From NCBI GenBank assembly GCA_946414825.1, contig CAMKQB010000021.1:1-32991 (forward strand): DNA of 32,991 nt, in the 5' to 3' direction. This DNA comes from an uncultured Lachnospiraceae bacterium. Lineage in GTDB: Bacteria > Bacillota > Clostridia > Lachnospirales > Lachnospiraceae. Positions 1 to 9,420 of the stretch are shown piece by piece. The number at the start of each line of letters is the position of its first letter. The first letter of the stretch is position 1. A program made the translations under genes and the position numbers. The notes under the pieces were generated by a model. The model saw only the letters and a program-made list of their open reading frames with translations, had not been told where the DNA came from and searched no databases.

Positions 1-647
1 TTCTTGAAGCTTATCAGTTCATCCATTACATAGTCAGCTCTAGGACCTCTGTCGAATATATCTCCAATTATGTGGAGCGTATCAATCAGAAGTGACTGAA
101 TAAGTTCAGATAAAGCAACTATAAAATCCTTTGCCACCCCCGTCGCAATTATAGCTTTAATTATCTCCAAATAATAGAGCTTCTTATCCGGATCAGTTTC
201 ATCTGTATGTAGTAGTTCATCTATGGCGTAACCATATTCCTGAGGAAGCTTCTTCCTAACCTTGGATCTCGTATACTTCGAAGCAACTTCCCTACAAAGC
301 GCAATAAGCTGACGAATGGTACTCTCGTACCACTCATCCGTCAGCTTATCTGCGTGTTTATAATCATTTAAAGTTTCGCTGGAATAATATATAAGATTTG
401 CAAGTGCCTGCTTCTCTTCTTCCGACATAAGATTACCGAAGATTTCTTCAATCTTCGCTCTAATTACACCTGACGCACTACGCATAAGGTGAATGAAGCT
501 TTCATACTCGCCATGTATATCCGAAAAGAAATATTCATTCCCCTTAGGCAGCGCCAGGATAGCCTTCAGATTGATCATCTCTGCAGCGCAGCTTCTTGCA
601 GTTGGAAATTCATGACTCAACAGAGCCAGGTAATCCATATCTCTCAT
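1..647 (-). CDS. fbp: Fructose-1,6-bisphosphatase class III, N-terminal part (runs off the window)
   Basis: Hydrolyses fructose-1,6-bisphosphate to fructose-6-phosphate and phosphate in the cytosol (gluconeogenesis). The first 215 residues are present and the rest lies beyond base 1; family members are roughly 640-670 residues. A metallophosphatase D-x-H motif is at D43/H45 (FSDIHGEY), and a GDIFDRGPR motif at residues 195-203 gives the second metal-binding set. Both are typical of the Firmicute class III enzyme and unlike class I or II. The ATG at 647 is preceded by AAGGA with a 7-base spacer. It starts 55 bases after ptsH with no terminator between (only a 7-bp hairpin at 681-704 without a T run), so it is probably the last visible gene of the fruK-fruA-ptsH operon. 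The family identification is confident; operon membership is inferred from spacing. Confidence 0.93.
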   Translation of the reverse strand, partial: MRDMDYLALLSHEFPTARSCAAEMINLKAILALPKGNEYFFSDIHGEYESFIHLMRSASGVIRAKIEEIFGNLMSEEEKQALANLIYYSSETLNDYKHADKLTDEWYESTIRQLIALCREVASKYTRSKVRKKLPQEYGYAIDELLHTDETDPDKKLYYLEIIKAIIATGVAKDFIVALSELIQSLLIDTLHIIGDIFDRGPRADYVMDELISFK

Positions 648-702
648 ACACTAATCCTTCTTAGATATTTCGCTTAATCCAAATAACCACTTGGAATGTT
701 AT

Positions 703-960
703 TTACAGGTTTGCCTCTAAGAACTCCTTAACAGCAGCGCACTCAGCTTCTTCATCTGGACCATCAAATGAGAACTTAACTGTATCGCCCTGTTTAGCCC
801 CAAGAGACATGATTCCCATAACACCCTTAAATGGGACTTCCTTATCCCCCTTTGCAACCTTTACAACTGACTCATAATTCTTTGTCATCTTGAAAAGATC
901 TGTTGCAGGTCTTGCATGAATTCCGTGAACATCCTTGATTGTATACTCAAAACTTACCAT
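703..960 (-). CDS. ptsH: HPr phosphocarrier protein lacking Ser46
   Basis: An 85-residue HPr, the small cytosolic phosphocarrier that passes phosphate from enzyme I to EIIA domains. The active-site histidine is His15 in GIHARPA, as in the family. The second conserved segment reads FKGVMGIMSLG, so residue 46, normally the serine phosphorylated by HPr kinase/phosphorylase in Firmicutes, is Gly (codon 823-825, GGT). Length and the rest of the fold match HPr. AAGGAG lies 9 bases before the ATG. It sits 63 bases downstream of fruA and 55 upstream of fbp, so it is probably co-transcribed with the fructose genes. Phosphotransfer should work; coupling to CcpA through Ser46 phosphorylation should not. 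Whether the genome carries another HPr with Ser46 cannot be seen here. Confidence 0.95.
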   Translation of the reverse strand: MVSFEYTIKDVHGIHARPATDLFKMTKNYESVVKVAKGDKEVPFKGVMGIMSLGAKQGDTVKFSFDGPDEEAECAAVKEFLEANL

Positions 961-1023
961 TTTTATATTCTCCTTATCTCTTTATATTTACTATTCCCCA
1001 TAGGTCTGCTTTGCAGACACCTT

Positions 1024-3108
1024 TTACTGTTCTACATTCTTCTTTAAGAAACCAAGCATTACACATGTTACTGCTGAACCAACTAACCATGATACGATGT
1101 AAAGCAATGGATTACCTACTGTAGCGAATACGAAGAGTCCGCCGTGAGGTGCCATCAGTGTACACTTGAAGAGTGCTGCAAGGAAGCCTGCAACTCCTGC
1201 TCCAACCATTGTACATGGGATAACATGAAGTGGATCAGCTGCCGCAAATGGGATAGCACCCTCTGTGATGAAGGAAGCGCCCATTACTACATTTGAAACT
1301 GCTGAGCCTCTCTCTGCCTTTGTGAACTTCTTAGGGAAGATCCAGCATGCAAGTGCAATACCAACCGGTGGAACCATACCACCAACCATGATAGCTGCCA
1401 TTGCTACGTAGCAAGCCTCAACCTTAGGATCTGATGCAGACATACCCTGCTCCAGATATCCAGCTGCTGTTGTAAGCATTCCAGTACCGAATACATAAGC
1501 AGCCTTGTTGATAGGACCACCCATATCTATAGCCATCATCGCACCCAGGATAAGTCCGAGTACTGTAAGCATTCCTGCATCAGAAATAGCTGTAAGCATA
1601 TTTGAAAGTCCTGTATTTACAACTCCGATTACAGGATTCAGGATGAAGCACATGATAACACCTTCAAGGAAGATACCAACGAGTGGATAGATAAGTGTAG
1701 GCTTCAGTCCGTCCATAGCCTGTGGAAGCTTCTCGCAAGCCTTCTGGAGACCCAGTACAAGGAAACCAGCCAGGAAACCGGCTGCGATACCACCCAGGAA
1801 TCCAGAAACTGTATTACCACCATTTGGCTGCTGGAAAGCAAACTTTGAAAGGAACTGGCTAAATGCACCAAGTGCCTTACCATCCATAAGTGTTCCTTCT
1901 GCAAATGTGAAACCAGACAGAGCGGCATTTCCGCTGGAAGCAAGCATACCACCAACAAAACCAACTGCAAGTCCAGGTCTGTCAGCTATAGCGTAAGCTA
2001 TGTAACCTGCAAGCACCGGAACCATGAGCCCCATTGCCAGTCCACCGATATATTTCAGAAGTGCTGCAAGTGGAGTGATGCTACCGAAGTCACCACCTCC
2101 AGAAGCTCCATATCCTGCAATTGTATCAACAAGAAATGCTATAGCAACCAGGATACCACCACCGATAACGAATGGAAGCATGTGAGATACACCACTCATG
2201 AGCCAAGTATAAACCTTGTGTCCTGTACCTCCTGATTCCTCAGATTTTGCAGCCTCTCCCTCTTCAGAAGAATCACCGGAGAAAACAGGTGCATCTCCAG
2301 CTTTTGCAAGAGCCATTAGTTCGTCAGCCTTGTTGATACCATCAGCAACCTTACGCTGTACAACCTTCTTACCCTTAAAACGATCCATAGGAACCTTTGC
2401 GTCAGCAGTTACGATTACGAAATCCGCTGCAGCTATATCTTCATCTGTAAGTACATTTTTCGCACCAGAGGAACCTCTAGTCTCAATCTTGATCTTAACT
2501 CCTGCTTTCTCAGCTGCCTTCTCAAGTCCTTCAGCTGCCATATAAGTATGAGCTATACCTGTAGGACATGAAGTTACTGCAACAACCTTGAGACTATCAC
2601 TATTATCATCTGCTATAGATGTCTCTGCCAGACTCTCATCAACATCGGCTCTTTCTTCGTCAGCCTTGTCGATGATTTCGATAAACTCATCTACATCCTT
2701 AGCATTTATCAGGTTATTTCTGAAGTCCTCGTCCATGAGCATCATGGAGAGTTTAGATAACACATCCAGATGGACATTGTCCTCTGTATCAGGTGCAGCT
2801 ATAAGGAATAAAATGTTGACCGGTTCATCATCAAGGGATGCAAAATCAACTCCGTCCTTTATTACCATTGCTGCAAGTCCAGGGTTCTCTACACAGTCGC
2901 CCTTTCCATGAGGAATAGCTATTCCTTCACCTACACCAGTGGTGCTCTCTTCTTCACGAGCATACACCAGTTTCTTATATGCCTCTTTGTCTTTAATCTT
3001 GCCACTATCTGCCATTAAATCGACAGCCATGTCCAACGCTTCATTCTTGGACTTTGGAGCAGCATCAAGCTTAACACTCTTCTTATCTAGAAGTTCTGTT
3101 ATTCTCAT
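1024..3108 (-). CDS. fruA: PTS fructose transporter subunit EIIABC
   Basis: Imports fructose across the membrane while phosphorylating it to fructose-1-phosphate. Domains in order: EIIA (about 1-150) with phospho-His67 in IAIPHGK; a short acidic linker; EIIB (about 173-270) with phospho-Cys181 in VTSCPTGIAHTYM, the PTS-fructose family signature; a second acidic linker near 275-292; and EIIC (about 298-690) with many hydrophobic segments. The 694-residue length fits a complete fused fructose EIIABC. GGAGG lies 7 bases before the ATG, and the gene follows fruK after 24 bases. FruK uses its product directly, and the HPr encoded downstream can phosphorylate its EIIA domain. Confidence 0.96.
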   Translation of the reverse strand: MRITELLDKKSVKLDAAPKSKNEALDMAVDLMADSGKIKDKEAYKKLVYAREEESTTGVGEGIAIPHGKGDCVENPGLAAMVIKDGVDFASLDDEPVNILFLIAAPDTEDNVHLDVLSKLSMMLMDEDFRNNLINAKDVDEFIEIIDKADEERADVDESLAETSIADDNSDSLKVVAVTSCPTGIAHTYMAAEGLEKAAEKAGVKIKIETRGSSGAKNVLTDEDIAAADFVIVTADAKVPMDRFKGKKVVQRKVADGINKADELMALAKAGDAPVFSGDSSEEGEAAKSEESGGTGHKVYTWLMSGVSHMLPFVIGGGILVAIAFLVDTIAGYGASGGGDFGSITPLAALLKYIGGLAMGLMVPVLAGYIAYAIADRPGLAVGFVGGMLASSGNAALSGFTFAEGTLMDGKALGAFSQFLSKFAFQQPNGGNTVSGFLGGIAAGFLAGFLVLGLQKACEKLPQAMDGLKPTLIYPLVGIFLEGVIMCFILNPVIGVVNTGLSNMLTAISDAGMLTVLGLILGAMMAIDMGGPINKAAYVFGTGMLTTAAGYLEQGMSASDPKVEACYVAMAAIMVGGMVPPVGIALACWIFPKKFTKAERGSAVSNVVMGASFITEGAIPFAAADPLHVIPCTMVGAGVAGFLAALFKCTLMAPHGGLFVFATVGNPLLYIVSWLVGSAVTCVMLGFLKKNVEQ

Positions 3109-3132
3109 TTTTTTACCTCCTTTGATCCTTTC

Positions 3133-4038
3133 CTACTCAACAGTTGCATAAACCTTTAATACTTCGTCTTCAGTTGCCAGATACTCTGAAAATGCACTTG
3201 CTGACCCAGTACTTAGACCCATCTTAAATGCATGTAAGAGTTCTCCTTCTTTTAGGTAGCCTGCCACGAAGCCCGCCACCATGGAGTCGCCTGCGCCAAC
3301 TCCATTTACAAGCTTCCCCTTAGGTGCCTCTCTCATGTAAACCTGTCCATCAGATGCCACGAAAACTGCCCCTTCTCCAGCCATGGAAACAATTACATTT
3401 TCCGCTCCCATTTCCAGAAGCTTCTTGGCATATGGCACTACACTTTCTCTCGTTTTGAGAGTTACTCCGAATATTTCTCCTAACTCATGATTATTTGGCT
3501 TAATCAGGAATGGCTTATATTTCAGAACATTCATAAGTAAATCCTTGGTAGCATCTACCACTATCCTGATTCCTCTTCCCTGAAGTCGGTCCATAATATC
3601 GCTGTAGATTGTTTCAGGCATTGTAGAAGGAATGCTTCCTGCCAGAACCAGGGTGTCACCTTCCTGAATCTTATCTAACTTCTCATAGAGTTTCTGGATA
3701 TCCTCTTCGGAGATGTCTGGTCCCATTCCATTTATTTCGGTTCCATCAATTGATTTCAGCTTGAGATTGATTCTGGAACAGCCTTCGCTGAGTTTTATCT
3801 CCTCTGCGTTTATTCCACTCTCCTGTACTCTTCTAGTTATCTCCTCTCCGACAAAACCAGCGGAATAATAGATGGCTGAATTGTCGATACCAAGATTACT
3901 AAGTACGATGGATACATTGATTCCCTTGCCGCCCGGTAACATTAGCTCAGATGTTGTCCTATTGGTAAGGCCAAGCTTAAAATCATCAACGGTCACGATA
4001 TAATCTAGAGATGGGTTGAAAGTTACGGTATAAACCAT
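3133..4038 (-). CDS. fruK: 1-phosphofructokinase
   Basis: Phosphorylates fructose-1-phosphate to fructose-1,6-bisphosphate with ATP. PfkB-family marks: the N-terminal PGGKGINVSIVLSNLG signature (35-50) and the C-terminal NGVGAGDSMVAGF signature with catalytic Asp251. I chose the ATG at 4038 (301 residues) rather than the ATG at 4098, because GGAGG stands 8 bases before it, the protein then begins MVYTVTFNPSLDY as family members do, and the predicted promoter lies between the two candidates. It is the first gene of the operon fruK-fruA-ptsH-fbp. No DeoR-type fruR is seen in the window, so any specific regulator is encoded elsewhere. Confidence 0.95.
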   Translation of the reverse strand: MVYTVTFNPSLDYIVTVDDFKLGLTNRTTSELMLPGGKGINVSIVLSNLGIDNSAIYYSAGFVGEEITRRVQESGINAEEIKLSEGCSRINLKLKSIDGTEINGMGPDISEEDIQKLYEKLDKIQEGDTLVLAGSIPSTMPETIYSDIMDRLQGRGIRIVVDATKDLLMNVLKYKPFLIKPNNHELGEIFGVTLKTRESVVPYAKKLLEMGAENVIVSMAGEGAVFVASDGQVYMREAPKGKLVNGVGAGDSMVAGFVAGYLKEGELLHAFKMGLSTGSASAFSEYLATEDEVLKVYATVE

Positions 4039-4065
4039 AGTTTCTACCTCCTTATTCACCGATAA

Positions 4066-4083
4066 TTTGATTATATAATCAAA
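4066..4083. promoter_or_regulatory. Perfect 18-bp palindrome over the fru promoter (candidate operator)
   Basis: TTTGATTATATAATCAAA reads identically on both strands, and the -10 box of the fruK promoter lies inside it. A bound repressor would block RNA polymerase. It is AT-rich, so chance symmetry is possible, but perfect symmetry exactly at the -10 suggests an operator. The regulator is not identifiable from this window. Confidence 0.55.
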
Positions 4084-4098
4084 ATCAATCAAATTCAA
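4070..4098 (-). promoter_or_regulatory. Predicted sigma-A promoter of the fru operon
   Basis: On the minus strand a -35 TTGAAT (4098-4093) and a -10 TATAAT (4075-4070) are separated by 17 bases. Transcription would start near 4063, giving a leader of about 25 bases that holds the fruK GGAGG. The -35 lies in a run of repeated TTGATT-like units (about 4076-4103). Confidence 0.65.
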
Positions 4099-4102
4099 TC
4101 AA

Positions 4103-4138
4103 CATTGTGCATATAATTTTTTTAAATTCATTGTGCAT
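4103..4138. repeat. Pair of identical 10-bp sites upstream of the fru promoter
   Basis: CATTGTGCAT on the plus strand (ATGCACAATG on minus) occurs at 4103-4112 and again at 4129-4138, 26 bases apart. Both lie just upstream of the -35 box, where activators or upstream operator half-sites are usual. A partial third match (TTGCAT) follows at about 4140. Function is not known. Confidence 0.5.
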
Positions 4139-4251
4139 CTTGCATAAGTTTTATGTTATGTAAGCCTATTTTATTGTAAGTTTTGCAAAATGGTCATATT
4201 TTGTTTGACCGATTTTCATAAACTCCGTCAGGGATCTCTTCAAATACAATC

Positions 4252-4279
4252 AAAAAAACCCGGGAGTTAAACTCCCGGG
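4252..4279 (-). terminator. Intrinsic terminator after the 714-residue gene
   Basis: A perfect 9-bp GC-rich stem, CCCGGGAGT (4259-4267) with ACTCCCGGG (4271-4279) and a 3-base loop, is followed on the minus strand by seven T (4258-4252). It lies about 45 bases after the stop of the gene ending at 4326 and separates it from the fru operon. Confidence 0.9.
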
Positions 4280-4325
4280 AAAATTAACGCCTTACGTTCT
4301 TCTGTGAGCACTGACTTGCCCTTTT

Positions 4326-6470
4326 TTATCTATTCGGACCAGGAACAGTTCTTCTTGCCTGCTTCTCCTGATTCTTCTTATTTGCAACCTCTTGTAACTT
4401 CTTATTTTTATGTTCAAATACCTTCTTAGTATTAGTCATCATTGAAACAACCTTTTCGGTAGTCAGGTCAGTTGCTATATCCTTAGGACTCATATTTTGC
4501 TTATAAATATTCTTGATATAATTCTTGAATTCAGAACTAACTGTTACCCTCTTCTTGTATTCATTAAATCCCATATCATTATAAAGCCTTCTATTCGCTT
4601 CATTTTCAGATGAAGCCAGCTTAAATACTACAATATCGGCTATCAGGTCGGTCATAGCAGCCTTTGTCTCTTTACCCTTAGGAAGACTTGACAGCTTAAC
4701 AAGCTGATCATTGGCATCGAGTGCCTTCTGATGGACAGACCTAAGTCTGAAGTCATCCATGTTTTTACAATCCTCATAACCAGGAATCTTTCTAATTTCC
4801 TCAATAGCCTTATTAAGCTCATCCTTAGCAAAGCCCTCCAGCTTAGAAGCTCCGCGAAGACGGTCCTTACCAGCTTCCGTATCTGCATTTGACCTTTTCA
4901 GCTGATACCTTCTGGAATAATGTCTTACCTCATCCAGCTTATTTATATATTCATCCATATATCTTATATAATTGTCCTTATCCACCTCTGGGTTCGGCTT
5001 ATTAGGAAGCATTCCCTTAAGCTCATTAACAGCCACTCTTACCCTGGCATGTCTATCACTTTCGCTACCAAAATAGAAGTCTGTTCTCTTGCTATTAAAG
5101 TCGATCATCATATTATCTATATGCTGCGCTGTGGTAAGCTTTTCCTTAATCTGAGCAGTGTGAAATGCCTTCTCATTACCCTTCTTTATCTGAGCATCTC
5201 TACGTCTGGAACTAGCAAGCACACCATCAAAATATGAAAGCAGTGTTTCATCCTGCGCAATGTATCCCTTTTTAACAGCTGTCTTTACCATGCTGTTCAT
5301 GCTTGTCAGGTATTTATCACGGTCCTTTGCACTCTGCAACGGCGTGGTCTTAATTTCTTCAAAAAGAGCACTCATCTTATTCAGATAAGCCTTCTGCTCA
5401 GGACTCTTATACCTTGGTGGATCATATTTCTGGAACTGCTCTATCTTGTCAGTAGAGTTATGCTTATATGCGTTATGTGTCTCATTTACTAATATGTTGA
5501 ATGTAGCAAGTACACCTATATCATCCAGATCCCAACCATTTTCGAGACCAGCCTTATATGCCTCCTGTGTATACTTTGCCTTACCAAGTCCTCGGTTAGC
5601 ATAAGTACTCATATGGAATGGCTGATTAGATGAGGTTATTCCTGCCTCCTTATACTTAGCATTATCTGCAGGGTTATTAACCTTATTATCTATAGTGTTA
5701 ATGTAATTCAGAACCTGAAGGGTCTGTGTATACATTTCCTTTCTGTATGCTTCTGTCTTTTCAGGAGTAAGCTTACCTTTTTCCTTTTCCTCCATGTACT
5801 CAACAAGAGTGTCCATCTGTTTATCTGACTCTATAGACATATCATAAACAGGAAAATCCTTATTGTGCTCCCGTATTTTATCCTCGACAGTAAAAAGATT
5901 CATTTCCAGACATGCAGCCGCCAGAGATCCTGCTGTAGTGTAAAGCGGTGATTTACTTGCCAGATATCCTGGTGTATATCCTTTAATAGCTCTTCTTAGC
6001 TGCTTAGTAACATTAGCCTTGAGGAATTCAGCCGTGGTTCGTCCCGCTTCATCAGCAGTAACATTATCATCTATATAATCATCCACCATATCGCAATATT
6101 CGGAGAGACTATCCTTATATTTCTTAAAGGCCGCCTCATTCTTAACCTTCTCCAGATACCTTCCGGCAGAGAATATATCTGGTGTAAGATCCTTGAAACC
6201 CAGCACTTCAAGACCCTCACCGGCAAGGGTTTCATCCTCATCAGATGAGCAAAGAACATTATTGTAAACCTGAGTAGACTGAGGGTCAAACTCATTCTCG
6301 GCATATTCCTTATTAAATATAGAACCAAGATTCGCAATATTCTGTCTTGCCCAATAAGATATTGAGGTTTTATATAGCTCATCCCTCTTCTTATACTCTG
6401 CCTCATGCGCTGCGTAATTCTCTTCTGGTACAAATTCATCTATGATTTCAAAACCGTCAAATTCTTTCAT
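4326..6470 (-). CDS. Large helical charged protein of unknown function
   Basis: I do not recognise this 714-residue protein. It has no signal peptide, no membrane segment, no Walker motif, no zinc-ribbon pattern and no catalytic signature that I can name. It is rich in Lys, Glu, Asp, Asn and Tyr, looks mostly alpha-helical, and ends in a basic tail (about 690-714, many K/Q/R, ending PGPNR). The ATG at 6470 is preferred over 6485 because GGAGG lies 8 bases before it. It follows uvrA after 89 bases; a TATAAT at 6526-6521 may be its own -10, though no good -35 is visible. A strong terminator follows. It is likely a single-gene unit and perhaps a lineage-specific family. The coding call is strong (long frame, RBS, terminator); function is open. 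Confidence 0.8.
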   Translation of the reverse strand: MKEFDGFEIIDEFVPEENYAAHEAEYKKRDELYKTSISYWARQNIANLGSIFNKEYAENEFDPQSTQVYNNVLCSSDEDETLAGEGLEVLGFKDLTPDIFSAGRYLEKVKNEAAFKKYKDSLSEYCDMVDDYIDDNVTADEAGRTTAEFLKANVTKQLRRAIKGYTPGYLASKSPLYTTAGSLAAACLEMNLFTVEDKIREHNKDFPVYDMSIESDKQMDTLVEYMEEKEKGKLTPEKTEAYRKEMYTQTLQVLNYINTIDNKVNNPADNAKYKEAGITSSNQPFHMSTYANRGLGKAKYTQEAYKAGLENGWDLDDIGVLATFNILVNETHNAYKHNSTDKIEQFQKYDPPRYKSPEQKAYLNKMSALFEEIKTTPLQSAKDRDKYLTSMNSMVKTAVKKGYIAQDETLLSYFDGVLASSRRRDAQIKKGNEKAFHTAQIKEKLTTAQHIDNMMIDFNSKRTDFYFGSESDRHARVRVAVNELKGMLPNKPNPEVDKDNYIRYMDEYINKLDEVRHYSRRYQLKRSNADTEAGKDRLRGASKLEGFAKDELNKAIEEIRKIPGYEDCKNMDDFRLRSVHQKALDANDQLVKLSSLPKGKETKAAMTDLIADIVVFKLASSENEANRRLYNDMGFNEYKKRVTVSSEFKNYIKNIYKQNMSPKDIATDLTTEKVVSMMTNTKKVFEHKNKKLQEVANKKNQEKQARRTVPGPNR

Positions 6471-6559
6471 AGCTGAAACCTCCATTACTTTTATATCAGT
6501 CGTTTACATCTTTAATTGGGATTATACAATCCATGCAGCAACAAAAGCGCAACAACAAA

Positions 6560-9394
6560 TTATTTCTTTAGATATTTTTTTAAATACTGCCCGGTGTAGG
6601 ACTTTCTCTTCTTAGTTATTTCCTCCGGCGTTCCCTGTGCAACAACCGTTCCACCGCCATTTCCGCCTTCTGGTCCCATATCTATGATATAGTCTGCCTG
6701 CTTGATAACATCCATATTATGTTCGATTACGATTACTGTATTACCGCCATCAGCAAACTTCTGAAGAATCTGAAGCAGCTTCTTGACATCGTCAAAATGC
6801 AGTCCCGTGGTAGGCTCGTCGAGAATGTAGATAGTATTTCCGGTACTTCTCTTACTCAGCTCTGTAGCAAGCTTGATTCGCTGCGCCTCACCACCCGATA
6901 GAGTTGTCGAAGGCTGCCCTAGTTTGATATAGCCAAGACCTACATCCTGAAGTGTTTTGATCTTACGATATATAGGTGGCACAGCCTCGAAGAAGTCGCA
7001 CGCCTCATCCACTGACATATCAAGCACTTCAAATATATTCTTGCCCTTGTATTTAACCTCCAGAGTTTCACGGTTATATCTCTTGCCATCACATACCTCG
7101 CATGGCACATAGATATCAGGAAGGAAATGCATCTCTATCTTATTTATTCCGTCCCCCTTACAAGCCTCACATCTACCACCAGGGACATTGAACGAGAAGC
7201 GTCCCTTGTTATAGCCCATGGTCTTGGCATCCTTGGTCTCTGCGAAGATTCCTCTTATCAGATCGAACACTCCGGTATAGGTTGCAGGGTTAGATCTAGG
7301 AGTTCTTCCAATAGGTGACTGGTCTATATCTATAACCTTATCAAGGACCTCGTATCCAATCAGGTCATCATGCTTACCCGGTTTAATCCTTGCACGGTTA
7401 AGGTCACGAAGAAGCTTCTTCTTAAGTACCTCATTTATGAGTGAGCTTTTTCCTGAGCCGGATACACCTGTTACAACAGTAAGGATTCCTAGTGGAATCT
7501 TCACATCTATATTCTTCAGGTTATTCTCACGGGCACCCTTTATTTCCATCCATCCCGTAGGAGTTCTTCTCTCCGACGGAACAGGGATTATTTCCTCTCC
7601 ACTCAGATACTGACCGGTGATGGAATTCTTATTCTTTATAAGGTCCTCCACCTTACCGGCAGCCACAACCTCGCCGCCGTGAACTCCGGCTCTCGGTCCG
7701 ATATCAACGATGTAGTCAGCTGCCCTCATAGTATCTTCGTCATGTTCAACTACTATAAGTGTATTACCCAGACTCTGAAGTTTCTTAAGTGATGCAATAA
7801 GCTTATCATTATCTCTCTGGTGAAGTCCGATAGATGGCTCGTCCAGTATATAGGTTACGCCGACAAGACCTGAGCCTATCTGCGTAGCAAGTCTGATACG
7901 CTGCGCCTCACCACCGGAAAGTGTGGCGGTAGCACGACTGAGAGATAGATAATTCAGACCTACATCCACCATGAAGTTAAGTCTTGCTCTTATCTCCTTC
8001 AGGATATCCTTACCTATCATTTCCTGACGCTTCGTAAGCTCGAGATTTTCAACATATTCTGCAAGCTCGTCTATAGGCATTTCTGTCATATCATATATGT
8101 TCTTATCACCGATAGTTACTGCCAGAGACGAAGGCTTCAGCCTCTTTCCACCGCAGACAGCACAAGGTGTATATGTCATATAGCTCTCATAATCAGAGCG
8201 CATTTCCTCGGAACCTGTATACTTATATCTCTCTTCCACATTAGCAATAAGACCTTCAAAGGGATGAGTAAATGTACTACGTCTGGTGCGCTGGCTGTGA
8301 TAATGCATAGTTATACGGCGTCCTTTGGTACCATAAAGTATTACATCCTTCGCCTCATCAGACAGATCCTTATAAGGCGTATCCAGAGAAAAGCCGTAGG
8401 TCTCCGAAAGAGCCACCAGAATCGAGTGGGAGAAGGATTTTGCATCACCACTTGAGGCCCACCCAGAAACTGCGATAGCACCTTCATTAAGCGTTCTTGA
8501 CTTGTCAGGAATCATCAGGTCCGGATCAAGCTTTCTCTCCCAACCAATACCTGTACATGCAGGGCAGGCACCGAACGGATTATTGAAGGAGAAAGAGCGA
8601 GGCTCTATCTCCTCTATGGAAATATTGCAATATGGACAGGAAAAGCTATCCGAAAATGTCAGCGTCTCACCATCTATTATCTCTATATTAACTATTCCCT
8701 CCGCCTGCTTTAGGGCTACCTCGATGGAGTCTGCCAGTCTCTTCTCTATTCCTTCCTTGATAACAAGACGGTCAACTACTATCTCAATATTATGCTTGAT
8801 ATTCTTCTCAAGCTTTATCTCTTCATCCAGGGTATACTGATTTCCATCAACTATTACTCTTACGAATCCGCTTTTCTTGGCACGCTGAAGCAGCTTCTCG
8901 TGCGTACCCTTTCTTCCTCTAACTACTGGAGCCAGCACCTGGAATTTCGTCCTCTCAGGAAGTTCCATTATCTGGTCCACCATCTGATCAACTGTCTGTC
9001 TCTCTATCACTCTTCCGCAATTAGGACAGTGAGGAGTGCCGATTCTGGCATAGAGCAGACGCAGATAATCATAGATTTCGGTAACCGTTCCAACAGTAGA
9101 ACGAGGGTTCTTATTCGTAGACTTCTGATCGATAGAAATAGCTGGAGACAATCCCTCTATCTTCTCTACGTCAGGTTTCTCCGCCTGTCCCAGGAACTGT
9201 CTGGCATACGAAGATAGAGACTCCATATAGCGTCTCTGTCCCTCTGCATAGATTGTATCAAAAGCCAGAGAGGACTTACCCGATCCGGATAGCCCTGTAA
9301 AAACTATAAATTTATTTCTAGGGAGTTTCACATCTACATTCTTTAGATTGTGCTCACGCGCACCCTTAACTGTTATATACTTAATCTCACTCAT
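6560..9394 (-). CDS. uvrA: Excinuclease ABC subunit A
   Basis: The damage-recognition ATPase of nucleotide excision repair, which loads UvrB on lesions. It has two ABC ATPase halves: the first Walker A is GLSGSGKS at 34-41, the second is GVSGSGKS near residue 640, and each half has an LSGGEAQRI signature. Zinc-finger cysteine pairs are visible in both halves (CPYC with CPAC; CEAC with CEVC). The 944-residue length is full and normal for UvrA. AGGAG stands 5 bases before the ATG. It lies downstream of uvrB with 71 bases between, so the two are probably co-transcribed. No LexA/DinR-type box was recognised upstream of the pair. Confidence 0.98.
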   Translation of the reverse strand: MSEIKYITVKGAREHNLKNVDVKLPRNKFIVFTGLSGSGKSSLAFDTIYAEGQRRYMESLSSYARQFLGQAEKPDVEKIEGLSPAISIDQKSTNKNPRSTVGTVTEIYDYLRLLYARIGTPHCPNCGRVIERQTVDQMVDQIMELPERTKFQVLAPVVRGRKGTHEKLLQRAKKSGFVRVIVDGNQYTLDEEIKLEKNIKHNIEIVVDRLVIKEGIEKRLADSIEVALKQAEGIVNIEIIDGETLTFSDSFSCPYCNISIEEIEPRSFSFNNPFGACPACTGIGWERKLDPDLMIPDKSRTLNEGAIAVSGWASSGDAKSFSHSILVALSETYGFSLDTPYKDLSDEAKDVILYGTKGRRITMHYHSQRTRRSTFTHPFEGLIANVEERYKYTGSEEMRSDYESYMTYTPCAVCGGKRLKPSSLAVTIGDKNIYDMTEMPIDELAEYVENLELTKRQEMIGKDILKEIRARLNFMVDVGLNYLSLSRATATLSGGEAQRIRLATQIGSGLVGVTYILDEPSIGLHQRDNDKLIASLKKLQSLGNTLIVVEHDEDTMRAADYIVDIGPRAGVHGGEVVAAGKVEDLIKNKNSITGQYLSGEEIIPVPSERRTPTGWMEIKGARENNLKNIDVKIPLGILTVVTGVSGSGKSSLINEVLKKKLLRDLNRARIKPGKHDDLIGYEVLDKVIDIDQSPIGRTPRSNPATYTGVFDLIRGIFAETKDAKTMGYNKGRFSFNVPGGRCEACKGDGINKIEMHFLPDIYVPCEVCDGKRYNRETLEVKYKGKNIFEVLDMSVDEACDFFEAVPPIYRKIKTLQDVGLGYIKLGQPSTTLSGGEAQRIKLATELSKRSTGNTIYILDEPTTGLHFDDVKKLLQILQKFADGGNTVIVIEHNMDVIKQADYIIDMGPEGGNGGGTVVAQGTPEEITKKRKSYTGQYLKKYLKK

Positions 9395-9420
9395 CTCTAC
9401 TCCTAAATACTATTTCTATT

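Noticed and set aside
681-704. Hairpin AAATAAC/GTTATTT after ptsH as a terminator
   Set aside because: It is AT-only, has no T run after it, and overlaps the ptsH stop; it is at most a processing site.
4201-4225. Possible CcpA cre site upstream of fruK (minus strand TGAAAATCGGTCAAACA)
   Set aside because: The spacing between TG, CG and CA does not fit the cre consensus; it is off by one base, so I do not call it.
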